Shown: in pieces, positions 1 through 10,437 of the stretch
Position numbering within the stretch: the stretch's first letter is position 1
Layout of the letters: each line of letters starts with the position of its first letter
Assembly: GCA_035548055.1 (NCBI GenBank)
Contig: DASZTL010000048.1
Coordinates: 62,001 to 126,000 of the forward strand
Direction of reading: 5' to 3'
Length of the DNA stretch: 64,000 nt
From: DASZTV01 sp035548055
GTDB taxonomy: Bacteria; Actinomycetota; Actinomycetes; JAFAQI01
Made by a program: the position numbers and the translations under genes
Notes under the pieces: model-generated
Seen by the model: only the letters and a program-made list of their open reading frames with translations
Database searches by the model: none
Told to the model about the DNA's origin: nothing

Positions 1-868
1 CACCTCGCGTGAGCAGCTTCAGCTGCGGCAGGTCATGTTCTGGGATGACCGGCAGGTCGACCGGCGTGGTGACGGTCGAGCCGGCCGCGAAGGCACGCTT
101 GACGATGCGGTCCTCGAGCGACTGGTAGGCCAGGACGACGAGCCGGCCACCGACTCGCAGCGCCGTTATGGCCGCCGGCAGCGCACGCTCGAGCACGCCG
201 AGCTCGTCGTTCACCTCGATGCGCAATGCCTGGAACGTGCGCTTCGCGGGATGTCCACCGGTACGACGCGTCGCGGCTGGGACGGCGTCTCGCACCAGCT
301 CGGCAAGTCGTGCCGACGAGGTGACCGGCCCGGACTGGCGTTCCCGGACGATTGCCTCGGCGATCCGTCGGGCGAACCGCTCCTCGCCGTACTCCCGAAG
401 GACGCGCGTGAGGTCCGCGGCGGAGTACTCGTTGACGACGTCGGCGGCCGACCGACCGCGGGTCGGGTCCATGCGCATGTCGAGAGCGGTGTCTCGCGAG
501 TAGGCGAAGCCGCGCTCGTCATCGTCGAGCTGCATCGACGAGACGCCGAGGTCGAACAGGACGCCGTCGACGTGGTCGACGCCGGCCGCTTCGAGGATCT
601 GCGGCAACGTGTCGTACACGCCGTGCACCAGCTGCACGCGGTCGCGATGCGAAGCGAGCCGCTTCTCGCTGTGGGCGAGCGCGTTGGGATCGCGGTCGAT
701 GCCGATCATGTGCAGCGCGGGATGCCGCTCCAGCAGCGCCTCGGTATGTCCGCCGAGCCCGAGCGTGGCGTCGACGACGACGGCCCCCGCGGCACCCGCC
801 ACCGGCTCGAGCAGCTCGAGCACCCGGTCGAGCAGCACCGGTACGTGAGCGGAGTCGGGGCCTGACAT
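1..868 (-). CDS. rsmH: 16S rRNA m4C1402 methyltransferase RsmH, partial
   Basis: RsmH (MraW) uses S-adenosylmethionine to N4-methylate C1402 of 16S rRNA in the decoding centre. Translating the reverse strand from ATG at 868 gives a protein starting MSGPDSAHVPVLLDRVLELL, followed by the family SAM-binding motif DATLGLGGHTEALL and later LFDLGVSSMQLD, both typical of RsmH. The frame stays open to base 1, so the C-terminus lies outside the window. mraZ lies upstream in the same direction after a 151-nt gap, the usual start of the actinobacterial division and cell-wall (dcw) cluster, which should continue to the left. The open forward frame opposite it is antisense shadow. Confidence 0.95.
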   Translation of the reverse strand, partial: MSGPDSAHVPVLLDRVLELLEPVAGAAGAVVVDATLGLGGHTEALLERHPALHMIGIDRDPNALAHSEKRLASHRDRVQLVHGVYDTLPQILEAAGVDHVDGVLFDLGVSSMQLDDDERGFAYSRDTALDMRMDPTRGRSAADVVNEYSAADLTRVLREYGEERFARRIAEAIVRERQSGPVTSSARLAELVRDAVPAATRRTGGHPAKRTFQALRIEVNDELGVLERALPAAITALRVGGRLVVLAYQSLEDRIVKRAFAAGSTVTTPVDLPVIPEHDLPQLKLLTRG

Positions 869-1019
869 GACGTCCTTTCGCGGCGGGTGGCGGTCTCGGG
901 TCTGGGGACGTCGGTGTGTGGCCTGGTCCCCGCCGTCGACGCCTGAGACCGGGGAAGTGATCTCAGGGGCCGTCGACGGAGGCCACGACACACACCGCGG
1001 GGAATCGCGGCGCGGGGCA

Positions 1020-1451
1020 CTAGAACAGGCCGGGCACCTCCCGTTCCGACAGCGAGGAGTAGGCCTCGCGCTGGCTGGAGTGGTAGTCGCGCCAGACCGG
1101 CTCGTCCCAGATCTCGAGGTAGCTGTTCAGTCCGACGACGGCGACCTCGCGGGTCAGCCCGGCGTACTCGCGCAGCGACTGCGGGACGGTGACCCGCCCC
1201 TGGCGGTCCGGCACCTCGTCGTGGGCGTCGCCGAAGGCCATCCGGTGGAAGTCGCGTGTCTCACGCAGCGCCATCGGCGCCTCGCGTGCCCGCTCCGTCA
1301 CCCGAACCCACTCAGCCATCGGGAAGACCCGCAGGCAACGTTCCTGGCCGGGCGCGATCACCAGGCCCGCCGAGAGCTCGTCACGGAACTTGGCCGGCAG
1401 GAAGAGCCGGCCCTTCTCGTCGAGGCGGGGGGTGAAGGTGCCAAGGAACAC
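1020..1451 (-). CDS. mraZ: Transcriptional regulator / nucleoid protein MraZ
   Basis: MraZ is an AbrB-fold DNA-binding protein that represses the dcw operon it heads. The 143-residue product has the two tandem family repeats, DEKGRLFLPAKFR near residue 11 and DRQGRVTVPQSLR near residue 83, with the D-x3-R signature in each. The start is GTG at 1451, preceded on the reverse strand by a strong GGGGAGGTGG ribosome site. It is the usual MraZ length and sits directly upstream of rsmH. Two TGGGG repeats 12 nt apart lie about 45-60 nt upstream and may be its own operator. Confidence 0.96.
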   Translation of the reverse strand: MFLGTFTPRLDEKGRLFLPAKFRDELSAGLVIAPGQERCLRVFPMAEWVRVTERAREAPMALRETRDFHRMAFGDAHDEVPDRQGRVTVPQSLREYAGLTREVAVVGLNSYLEIWDEPVWRDYHSSQREAYSSLSEREVPGLF

Positions 1452-1495
1452 GCTCCACCTCCCCGTCGCGACCTATCTCCATCTGCGGGTGAACG

Positions 1496-1512
1496 CCCCA
1501 CAACGCTCCCCA
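1496..1512 (-). promoter_or_regulatory. Candidate MraZ operator (TGGGG direct repeats)
   Basis: On the reverse strand, TGGGG occurs at 1512-1508 and again at 1500-1496, with starts 12 nt apart, upstream of the mraZ start. MraZ proteins are known to bind short direct repeats with a TGGG/GTGGG core upstream of their own operon. Only two repeats are obvious here and spacing differs between phyla, so the assignment is tentative. Confidence 0.35.
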
Positions 1513-1645
1513 TAGCGCACCACGCTACTCCCCTTTGCTCCTCTGTCAACCACATCAGCCTCAATTTGCTCCACTCGGCGCCCACCGGCGCTGTGCCACA
1601 CTTGGCGCTCAGAACTGGGGTCGTTGAGCAAGGAGGGGTCGCGCG

Positions 1646-2674
<1,029 letters not shown>

Positions 2675-2733
2675 CCAGAAATGGCGTAGACAGAAGTCGT
2701 GAACCACCCCAGCGCGCCGATCGTCTGATCTAC

Positions 2734-4014
2734 GTGAACGCGGTCCGCCTCGCGCTTCGGTCGCTGACCCTGCGTGGGCGCTGCACGCTCGCCGCGGGCG
2801 TCACCGCGGCGCTGTCCGGGGTGATCCTCAAGGAAGCCGACCTGCTCCGCCTCGGCCTGTTGCTGCTCGCGCTTCCCCTCATTGCCGCTCTGTTCGTCGT
2901 ACGAACCCGGTTCCGCCTCACCTGCACGCGCCGGCTCGAACCCGCCCGGCTTCCGGCGGGAGCTCGCTCCCGGGCGGTGCTGCGGATCGAGAACGTCTCG
3001 CGGCTGCCGACCGGACTGCTGCTGGTCGAGGACACGATTCCCTACCTGCTCGGCGGACGGCCCCGCGTCGTCATCGAGCGGCTCGCACCGAAGCGGCCGA
3101 TCGATGTCGGCTACCACATCAACGGTGAGGTGCGCGGCCGCTACACCGTCGGTCCACTGACCGTCCGCCTGCTCGATCCGTTCGGCCTGTGCGAGCTGCC
3201 GCGCGCCTTCACGAGCGTCGACACGCTCGTCGTCACACCGCCCGTGGAGGTGCTCCCCGACGCCACGTTGCGGGGCGAGTGGGGCGGCGCGGGGCAGAGC
3301 ACCAACCGGGCGGTGTCGACGCACGGCGACGACGACGTGGCGACCCGCGAGTACCGCCACGGCGACGACCTGCGCCGCATTCACTGGCGTACGACGGCAC
3401 GACGTGGCGAGCTCACGGTTCGCCGCGAGGAACAGCCCTGGGAAAGCCGCGCGGCCGTCCTGCTCGACGCGCGCCTGGTCGCCCACCGCGGCGAAGGACC
3501 GGCGTCGTCGTTGGAGTGGGCGGTCTCCGCGGCGGCGTCGGTGAGCCGGCATCTCGCCGAGCGCGGCTTCGACGTTCGACTGGTCACCGATGCCGGCGGT
3601 GAGGTGTCGTCATCAGCACTCGGCGTCGCGGGCTTCGACGGCGCGATGCTCGATGTGCTCGCGGCCCTGACCCCGTCGACCGGTCAGACCATGCACGTCG
3701 GCGTCGAGTCGACCCGACGTGCCGGTGGCCAGGGTTTGATCGTGGCGATTGTCGGCACCGTCCAGCCCGACGATGCCGAACGACTTGCCCGGCTACGCGC
3801 GGCCGATCGGTCCACGGGCGTCGTCTTCATGCTCGACACAGACACCTGGTCACCGACCCCAACCACGACCCAGTCCGCCGATCACGAACGCGCCGCCGGG
3901 ATGCTGTCGGCTGCCGGATGGCGGGTCGTCCAGGTACGACGCGGTGACTCGATCGCGCGCCTGTGGGGGTCGCTCGGCCCCGCCCCGACTCGTGCTGCGG
4001 CGGTCGCCCGGTGA
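2734..4014 (+). CDS. DUF58 domain protein (MoxR partner)
   Basis: This 426-residue protein has two N-terminal hydrophobic segments (about residues 17-60) and the DUF58 signature REYRHGDDLRRIHWRTTARR in the middle, followed by a vWA-like half. DUF58 proteins accompany MoxR ATPases, but their biochemical role is not settled. GTG at 2734 was chosen because it puts the first membrane segment near the N-terminus; no clear ribosome site precedes it and the frame is open further upstream. The stop overlaps the next start by 4 nt (GTGA), implying translational coupling. Confidence 0.88.
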   Translation: MNAVRLALRSLTLRGRCTLAAGVTAALSGVILKEADLLRLGLLLLALPLIAALFVVRTRFRLTCTRRLEPARLPAGARSRAVLRIENVSRLPTGLLLVEDTIPYLLGGRPRVVIERLAPKRPIDVGYHINGEVRGRYTVGPLTVRLLDPFGLCELPRAFTSVDTLVVTPPVEVLPDATLRGEWGGAGQSTNRAVSTHGDDDVATREYRHGDDLRRIHWRTTARRGELTVRREEQPWESRAAVLLDARLVAHRGEGPASSLEWAVSAAASVSRHLAERGFDVRLVTDAGGEVSSSALGVAGFDGAMLDVLAALTPSTGQTMHVGVESTRRAGGQGLIVAIVGTVQPDDAERLARLRAADRSTGVVFMLDTDTWSPTPTTTQSADHERAAGMLSAAGWRVVQVRRGDSIARLWGSLGPAPTRAAAVAR

Positions 4015-6368
4015 GCGGGCCGCTGCGACTCACGGTCTACGCGATGGTCGCGTCGATGCTGTCGGCGCTGACGTTGTCCGCGGTCTTCGCCTCGGCCGCC
4101 TGGGTGTTTCCGGTGATGGTCGCCGTGTTCCTGGTGTCGGCTTCGTGTGCGCTGATTCGCTGGTCACCGCTGCCGTCGGTGCTGGAGCCGCTCACCGCGA
4201 CGCTCGCCGTCCTGCTCTGGGTCACCTGGCTCTACGCCCATTCCCAGGCGACGGCCGGCTTCGTGCCCAACGGGGCATCGATGCGGACGCTGGACCACCT
4301 CGCACGCGCCGGCTTCACCGACGTGCGCAAGCTGCCCCCGCCGGTCCCGACGCATCATGGCCTCGTTCTCATCACCGTGGTCGGCACCGCGGTCGTCGCA
4401 CTCGTTGTCGATTTGCTGACCGTCACGCTGCGGCGTGCGGCACTCGCCGGTGTTCCGCTGCTCGCGCTTTTCACGGTGTGTGCGGCGACCAGCCGCAACG
4501 GCGTGAATGTCGCGGCGTTCATTCCCGCGTCGGCCGGCTACCTGATGCTGCTGTACGCCGACAACCGGGAGCGAGTGACCAGGTGGGGCGCCGCGATGGG
4601 CTCCGGGAGCAACGCGCGGCCGGCACCGACCCGCTCGGTGGAGAACCTGCTGCCCTCGGCACCCGCATCGCTCGGCCGCCGGGTCGGCGCCGCAGCCATC
4701 GGCTTCAGCGTGGTGGTGCCACTGGCACTGCCCGGCATCCACGCCGGCTTCGGCGGCCACGGCGGAGGCGGCGGCAACGGCAAGGGCGGTGGCGGCAGCG
4801 TCACCACGATCGACCCGATCGTGTCCGTGAACCATGACCTGACCAGCAGCCTCAACGCACCGGTGCTCACCTACACGACGACGACCGAGACGCCGGACTA
4901 CCTGCGGATGACCTCACTCGACCTCTTCGGCGCCGGCACGTTCACGTCAGCTCCGTTGAACGCGGAGCCTGAGGCTCGGGTCAGAAACGGCCTCGACGTC
5001 GTCGCGCCGTCGAACCAGGTGGTGACGACGAACGTGACCGTCGCCAGGCCGTTCGCGTTTCGCTGGCTACCGATGCCGACCGTCGCAACCTCCGTCAACG
5101 TCGGCGGCGACTGGCGGTTCGACCCGATCACCTCGACGACGTTCTCCGCGAGCGACACCACCTCGGGTCTGCGCTACACCGTCGTCAGCTCGCCGAACCT
5201 CCCGACGCCGGCCCAGCTGGCGCACGCCGAGCCCACCACCAGCGGCGACGCGACCGCGGATCTGGCCCTGCCGGTCGTCTCGCCCACGGTGCACCGGCTG
5301 ACTCGCGAGGTCACCGCGGGCGCAAACAGCAAGTACGACGCTGCGCTCGACATCCAGCGGTTCCTGACCAGCAAGCCCTTCTTCTACACGACCGTTCCGC
5401 CGCAGGCGCCCGGCAACCTCGACTCGCTCACCTACTTCCTCACGGTCAGCCACGGCGGCTTCTGTCAGCAGTACGCGACCGCCATGGCAGTCATGGCACG
5501 GCTCGCCGGGATCCCGTCCCGGGTCGCGGTCGGGTTCACGCCCGGAACTCGCGGCTCCGACGGCAGGTGGCTGGTCACCACCCACGATGCTCACGCCTGG
5601 CCGGAGCTGTACTTCCCGGTGTACGGGTGGCTGCCGTTCGAGCCGACGCCGCGCGGTGACGGCCAGACCGTCACCCCGTCGTACGCCCGTGCCGTACCGA
5701 ACCACCACGGCGGGGCAACCAACGAGCCCAACACCGGCAAGGGCGATCCATCGCTGATCAAGCACCCCACCGGGAAGGGCAAGAACACCAAGGGTGGCAA
5801 CGCCGGCAAGACCGGCGCGACGAAGGCCGCGACGCACTCGTCGCACTCGGTGGGCTCGACGCTGTGGATCATCGTCGGTGCCCTCGCCGTCCTCGCCCTC
5901 ATCCTGCCCGGCGCTACGCGGCAGCTGACGCGACGCAAGCGGCTGCTGCAGCTTGTCGGGCCGAATCCGTCATCCGGCGCCGCGTGGGCCGAGCTTCGCG
6001 ACAGCGCCATCGACGCCGGCGCTCCGTGGGACGACGGCCGCTCCCCCCGCCAGTCGGCGTACGCGCTGGGCCAGTGGCTCGGCGCGGCAAGCGAGCTCCG
6101 AAGCGCACTCGGCCGGCTGACCCGCGCCGAGGAAGAGGACCGCTACTCGGCGCACCCGACCGCCGGGAACGGCTCTCCCGCAGCTGACCTTCGCGCGATC
6201 CGCGCCGCGTTGCGACACCGGCAGGGCGGCCGTCGCAGTGTGCGAGCCATCCTGATGCCGCCTTCGACGATGCGCCGGCTGTCGACCTGGTGGTCGGCGA
6301 TGGCCGACAGCATCGACGAGGCGCGGCCGCGGAAGCTAAGCGTCAGACGCGGCCGGCTGGCGCGCTGA
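4011..6368 (+). CDS. Membrane transglutaminase-like protein (TgpA family)
   Basis: The 785-residue product has several N-terminal membrane helices (residues about 10-230), a glycine-rich linker, a large extracytoplasmic region, a transglutaminase core and a further membrane helix near residue 620. The core shows the catalytic cysteine in GGFCQQYATAMAVMARLAG (C485), then TTHDAHAWPEL carrying the histidine and GWLPFEPTP. This is the TgpA/DUF3488 architecture usually found beside MoxR and DUF58. The substrate is unknown; a role in the cell envelope is inferred. Its 3' end overlaps the convergent cyclase gene by 33 nt. Confidence 0.9.
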   Translation: MSGPLRLTVYAMVASMLSALTLSAVFASAAWVFPVMVAVFLVSASCALIRWSPLPSVLEPLTATLAVLLWVTWLYAHSQATAGFVPNGASMRTLDHLARAGFTDVRKLPPPVPTHHGLVLITVVGTAVVALVVDLLTVTLRRAALAGVPLLALFTVCAATSRNGVNVAAFIPASAGYLMLLYADNRERVTRWGAAMGSGSNARPAPTRSVENLLPSAPASLGRRVGAAAIGFSVVVPLALPGIHAGFGGHGGGGGNGKGGGGSVTTIDPIVSVNHDLTSSLNAPVLTYTTTTETPDYLRMTSLDLFGAGTFTSAPLNAEPEARVRNGLDVVAPSNQVVTTNVTVARPFAFRWLPMPTVATSVNVGGDWRFDPITSTTFSASDTTSGLRYTVVSSPNLPTPAQLAHAEPTTSGDATADLALPVVSPTVHRLTREVTAGANSKYDAALDIQRFLTSKPFFYTTVPPQAPGNLDSLTYFLTVSHGGFCQQYATAMAVMARLAGIPSRVAVGFTPGTRGSDGRWLVTTHDAHAWPELYFPVYGWLPFEPTPRGDGQTVTPSYARAVPNHHGGATNEPNTGKGDPSLIKHPTGKGKNTKGGNAGKTGATKAATHSSHSVGSTLWIIVGALAVLALILPGATRQLTRRKRLLQLVGPNPSSGAAWAELRDSAIDAGAPWDDGRSPRQSAYALGQWLGAASELRSALGRLTRAEEEDRYSAHPTAGNGSPAADLRAIRAALRHRQGGRRSVRAILMPPSTMRRLSTWWSAMADSIDEARPRKLSVRRGRLAR

Positions 6369-7862
6369 GTCCGCGGGCTCGTAGACGAGTACGGCGTCGT
6401 CGTAGCCGCGCAGCCGGATCTCCTCGCGCACGCTCCACGACGCGGCCTCGCCGCCGGCTCGGGCGACCGCTTCCTCGCTGGCCAGCACTCGGCCGAGTCG
6501 GCCCTTCGCCTCGTCGGTGAGGCGCGCCGCCTCGTTCACCGGCGAGCCGACAACGGTGTACTCGAACCGCTCCTCGGCACCGATGTTCCCGGCTACGACG
6601 GTACCGGCGGAGACTCCGATCGCCGCGTCGATCTCGGGATGCGCCGCCGCGATCGCAAGCAGCTCGCGACGCAACGTGCGCGCCGCTCGCAGTGCGCGTC
6701 CCGCACAGTCGTCGGTCGCCGCCGGTGCGCCGAACACCGCCAGCGCGCCGTCACCTTCGAACTTGTTGACCCACCCGCCTTCGCTGGACACGACGCGGAC
6801 GACCGTTCCGAAGAACTGGTTGAGCAGCGCCACGACATCTTCCGGCGCCTGAGTCTGCGCAAGCTTGGTCGAACCGATCACGTCGACGAAGACGACGCCG
6901 ACCTCTCGGCGCTCGCCGCCGAGGACGACGTCGCCGGCAGCGATCGCTTCACGCGCGACGTCGACCCCCACGTGCCGGCCGAACAGGTCTGACAGCACCG
7001 CGCGCTCCCGCAACCCGGCGACCATCTGGTTGAACCCGGCTTGCAGCATTCCGATCTCGCCGCCGTCGTCGACCGGGATCGCCACGTCGAGCTCGCCGTT
7101 CTGGACCTGGCGAACCGCGCTTCGAAGCCCGAGCAACGGCGTGGCGAGCGATCGGGTCGCGACGTGCACGACCAGGCTCCCGGCGATGAAGGCCGCGCCG
7201 ATGATGAACCAGATGGCGGCGGCGCTCGGCGGCTGCGAGGACGGGCGGCCGACGAACGTCAGGCCGATCATCAGCAGGAACACGTCGGCTCCCACAACCC
7301 AGGACAGCAGCAGCTTGGTCCACACGCCGGGCGCGAGGCGGCGTTCGAGCGCGCGCCCGGCGAGGCCCACCGCGACCAGCGGCCGGATCGCCCATTCGGC
7401 GATCAGATAGGTCAGCCCGCAGGTCGTGAGCCCACCGAGCCAGATCGACATCGCCACCCGCACGGTGCTCTGCCACGGGTGCGAGACGGCACTGAGACCC
7501 GTCCAGATCACGACTGCCCCGAACCAGCCGATCATGCCCTGCACGGCGTAGTGGGCGGGCAGCCGTAGCAACGCTCGAAGGTCGTCGTCGGTCGGCTCTC
7601 GCTGTGAGTCGAGCCAGGCAGTCGCCCGGCGGAACATCCGCCTCCCGCTCCAGACGCCGAGCGGACCGGTCAGCGCGAGGTACCCGGCCAGCGTGATCGC
7701 ATCGACCTGGGTGAACCCGATCTGCCCCTTGAGATGCGCGGCGGTGAGCGCGCCTGAGCCCGCCGCCAGCAAGGCTCCGGCCAGGTGCGCCGTCGGGACT
7801 CGCACCGTGATGCGGCGCCCGACGCGCTCAGTCAGCTCCGTGGTGCCGTCACAGGCGAACAC
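6336..7862 (-). CDS. Membrane class III adenylate/guanylate cyclase with HAMP domain
   Basis: The 508-residue protein has about six membrane helices, a HAMP linker (around residues 240-300) and a C-terminal class III cyclase domain, the architecture of mycobacterial Rv1318c-Rv1320c and Rv3645. Visible catalytic elements are the first metal Asp in VVFVDVIGSTKLAQ, the purine-contacting Lys and second metal Asp in NKFEGDGALAVFG, and the Asn/Arg pair in VNEAARL. The position normally holding the base-specifying Asp (GDPVN) is Ser (GSPVN), the pattern associated with class IIIb enzymes. It probably makes cAMP in response to a membrane signal. Confidence 0.9.
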   Translation of the reverse strand: MFACDGTTELTERVGRRITVRVPTAHLAGALLAAGSGALTAAHLKGQIGFTQVDAITLAGYLALTGPLGVWSGRRMFRRATAWLDSQREPTDDDLRALLRLPAHYAVQGMIGWFGAVVIWTGLSAVSHPWQSTVRVAMSIWLGGLTTCGLTYLIAEWAIRPLVAVGLAGRALERRLAPGVWTKLLLSWVVGADVFLLMIGLTFVGRPSSQPPSAAAIWFIIGAAFIAGSLVVHVATRSLATPLLGLRSAVRQVQNGELDVAIPVDDGGEIGMLQAGFNQMVAGLRERAVLSDLFGRHVGVDVAREAIAAGDVVLGGERREVGVVFVDVIGSTKLAQTQAPEDVVALLNQFFGTVVRVVSSEGGWVNKFEGDGALAVFGAPAATDDCAGRALRAARTLRRELLAIAAAHPEIDAAIGVSAGTVVAGNIGAEERFEYTVVGSPVNEAARLTDEAKGRLGRVLASEEAVARAGGEAASWSVREEIRLRGYDDAVLVYEPADSARQPAASDA

Positions 7863-7921
7863 GGGGGCAGCGTAGGGCGCAGACGATCACGAGGTCTGCA
7901 AAGTGTGACGAAGGCGACTGC

Positions 7922-8347
7922 CTAGCCGTCGCCGTCCTGACGGCGCTGCCAGCGGTCTTCGAGCCGCTGCATGAACGAGCGACGTTCGCCGTGAACCCGC
8001 GGCGCCCGGGTGCGAGGCTCGCGGTCACTGCGGCGTCGAGGTCTCGGGCTGTCGCTCGCCGGCGCAAGCCGATGTCCGGTCATGCGCTGCCACGAGGCGA
8101 TTCCGTAGGTGACGCTCGCCAGCATCACGACGAAACCCGCGACGCCGAGCGCGATGAGCGGAACGATCACGCCGGCCAGCAGCATCGCCGTGCCGGCCAC
8201 GACGCCCAGCACGGCTCGCACGACCCGCCCGCGATAGTGGCTGCGAACATCCGCGGACCGGTACAGCCGGGCGAACTTGGGGTCATCGGCATAGAGCGCC
8301 TGCTCGATCTGTTCGAGCAGCCGCTGCTCATGATCAGAGAGCGGCAC
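7922..8347 (-). CDS. DUF3040 small membrane protein
   Basis: This 141-residue protein starts MPLSDHEQRLLEQIEQALYADDP, the hallmark of DUF3040, followed by two membrane helices (about residues 43-85) and a basic tail. The GTG start at 8347 follows GGGAGG. Its function is unknown. A DUF3040 gene lies at the equivalent place near mraZ in mycobacteria (Rv2169c), so it is part of the conserved backbone. Confidence 0.9.
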   Translation of the reverse strand: MPLSDHEQRLLEQIEQALYADDPKFARLYRSADVRSHYRGRVVRAVLGVVAGTAMLLAGVIVPLIALGVAGFVVMLASVTYGIASWQRMTGHRLAPASDSPRPRRRSDREPRTRAPRVHGERRSFMQRLEDRWQRRQDGDG

Positions 8348-8445
8348 GACGCCTCCCTGACAGCTCTACCGTCGCCACGGCCATAACCCAGGATACGGGC
8401 GCGACCTGACACTCGGCTAGCGCCAGTTTTCGCTGACAACCCGGG

Positions 8446-9681
8446 CTAATCGTCATTCGCCGGACGCCGCACCAACGCCGCCGGGCGGACCGCGCCGCGG
8501 CCGAACCGCTCGGTGACCCGGTCCATCGCCTGCTCGGCGGCCCGCCATTCCTCGGACTCGCCGGACAGCGACAGCTGCTCCGGGGTGTCGACGGCGCGCG
8601 CGAGTCCCTCCACCCGCACTCCGACCAGCCGCAGTGGCGTGCCGTCGATCTGGAGAGCGTCGTACAGGTGGCAGGCGGTGTCGTAGATCACCCGCGCGAT
8701 GTCGGTGTGCTGGGTCAGCGTGCGTGACCGGCTGATCGTGCGGAAGTCGGTGAAGCGCACCTTGATCGCCACGGTCCGCGCGACCTGACCGCTCGCCCGC
8801 AGCCGTTCCGCACATCGTTCGGAGAGCCGCAGCAGTTCCCGCACGATGCCCTCGCGGTCGGCGATGTCCCGCGCGAATGTCTCCTCCGCGCCGATCGTGC
8901 GATCCGGCTCGTCGGGCACCACCCGGCGCGGGTCCTCGCCGTTGGCGAGCGCGTGCAGGTGTGCGCCCGCTGCCTTGCCCACCGTGTGGATCAGAGTCGA
9001 CACCGGCGTCGCCGCGATGTCGCCGATGGTGCGCAGCCCGATCCGGCTCAGCGCCTCCTCGGTCTTGTCGCCGACTCCCCACAACGCGCCGATCGGCAGC
9101 GGATGCAGGAAGGCGAGCACCGACTCCTTCGGGATGACGAGCAACCCGTCGGGCTTCGCGTGCGACGACGCGAGCTTCGCGACGAACTTGTTGGCGGCGA
9201 CACCGATCGAGCACGGCAGCTGTTGCTCGGTCGCGATCCGCTCCCGGATGTGTACGGCGATCTGCCGCGCGCTCCCCATCCGCCGGATCGCGCCCGACAC
9301 GTCCATGAACGCCTCGTCGAGAGCGAGCGGCTCGACCTCCGGCGTCACCGTCCGGAACACGGCCATCACTTCGCGGGACGCCTCGCTGTAGGCCGCATGG
9401 TCCGGCGGCACGACCACGAGCCCGGCGCAGCGGCGCATGGCCTGCGCCATCGGCATCGCGCTGTGCACGCCGAACTCGCGGGCTTCGTAGGTCGCCGCCA
9501 GGACGACCGACCGACCGCCCGGGTGACCGACGACCACCGGCTTGCCTTTCAGCTCCGGGTTCCGGCGCAGCTCGACGCTGGCGTAGAACGCGTCCATGTC
9601 GGCGTGCAGGATCGTGCAGCCGGTGTCATCGCCCGGCAGGTCGAGAGGGCGGCGACCGCGCTCGAGCTGCCGACGGCTCAA
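8446..9681 (-). CDS. dinB: DNA polymerase IV (Y family)
   Basis: DinB is an error-prone lesion-bypass polymerase. The 411-residue product has TILHADMDAFYASVELR with the first catalytic Asp pair, the YxxR region (TYEAREFG), the second acidic motif in LALDEAFMDVSG, the helix-hairpin-helix region LWGVGDKTEEALSRIGL, and a little-finger domain. QLSLS near the C-terminus resembles a beta-clamp binding peptide. TTG at 9681 is chosen because it overlaps the methyltransferase stop by 4 nt (TTGA); the frame is open far upstream but only inside that gene. The usual Ser before LDEA is Ala here. It is the last gene of an operon headed by an SOS promoter. Confidence 0.94.
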   Translation of the reverse strand: MSRRQLERGRRPLDLPGDDTGCTILHADMDAFYASVELRRNPELKGKPVVVGHPGGRSVVLAATYEAREFGVHSAMPMAQAMRRCAGLVVVPPDHAAYSEASREVMAVFRTVTPEVEPLALDEAFMDVSGAIRRMGSARQIAVHIRERIATEQQLPCSIGVAANKFVAKLASSHAKPDGLLVIPKESVLAFLHPLPIGALWGVGDKTEEALSRIGLRTIGDIAATPVSTLIHTVGKAAGAHLHALANGEDPRRVVPDEPDRTIGAEETFARDIADREGIVRELLRLSERCAERLRASGQVARTVAIKVRFTDFRTISRSRTLTQHTDIARVIYDTACHLYDALQIDGTPLRLVGVRVEGLARAVDTPEQLSLSGESEEWRAAEQAMDRVTERFGRGAVRPAALVRRPANDD

Positions 9682-10433
9682 GACGGCTTCTCGGCGAGGA
9701 CGTGCAACGACGTGGCGACCTGCAGATACGACGGGTCCGTGGCGACGGCGTGCTCCAAGGCGACGAGCTCCTCCGCCGCCGCCACGTCGCCCTCGAGCAA
9801 CGCCGTCGGCGCGCTGTCGGCGAAGATCCGGATTCCGTGGACGCTGACCGGGCGAAGCCCGGCGTCGGCGACGAGCGCCTGGATCCCGTCCGCAGTGAAC
9901 CGCCGGCGCAGCGGATCGTGCGGTCCGCTCACCCCGGTGTCGCCGGCGAGCATCGCGCGCGCTTCGCCGAGCCGTCCGCTGGCCACCCGCGCCAGGGTTG
10001 CCGCGACCCGGTTCGCGACCAGAACGCTCGCGATTCCGCCCGGGCGGAGCACGTCGACGAATGCCTGCAGCGCGGCCATCGGATCGTCGACGACCTCGAG
10101 CACGCTGTGGCACAGGACCGCGACGACGGACTCGCCGTCGAGCAGCATCGCCACGTCGCCGGCGTCACCTTGCCGGGCGGTCACTCGCTGGGCCACACCC
10201 GCCTCCATCGCCCGACGCTCGAGGGCGGCGAGGGAGTCCGGGCTGGGGTCGATGACGGTGATCGAGTAGCCGAGCTCGGCCAGCGGGACGGCGAAGCCGC
10301 CCGTGCCGCCGCCGACGTCGAGGATGCTCACCTCACCGGGTGCCCCCGGGAAAGCGGCGAAGGCACCCCGCAGCACCTCCCAGAGCACCGCAGTACGGGC
10401 CGGGTTGCGATGCGTTCTCCGGTCCGCGGACAT
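9678..10433 (-). CDS. Class I SAM-dependent methyltransferase
   Basis: The 251-residue protein carries the SAM-binding motif I ILDVGGGTGGFAVPLAELG, followed by an acidic motif ITVIDPSPDSL and an LRPGG post-motif. It is related to the SmtA/UbiE-type methyltransferases and its substrate cannot be read from sequence. ATG at 10433 lies 4 nt after the HEPN gene stop, and its own stop overlaps dinB, so the three genes form one leftward operon. The link to dinB suggests a damage-related role, but that is inference. Confidence 0.88.
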   Translation of the reverse strand: MSADRRTHRNPARTAVLWEVLRGAFAAFPGAPGEVSILDVGGGTGGFAVPLAELGYSITVIDPSPDSLAALERRAMEAGVAQRVTARQGDAGDVAMLLDGESVVAVLCHSVLEVVDDPMAALQAFVDVLRPGGIASVLVANRVAATLARVASGRLGEARAMLAGDTGVSGPHDPLRRRFTADGIQALVADAGLRPVSVHGIRIFADSAPTALLEGDVAAAEELVALEHAVATDPSYLQVATSLHVLAEKPS

Positions 10434-10437
10434 GGGT

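Noticed and set aside
35..865. Long open frame on the forward strand opposite rsmH
   Set aside because: The reverse strand encodes clear RsmH motifs; the forward frame is a GC-rich shadow with no recognisable domain.
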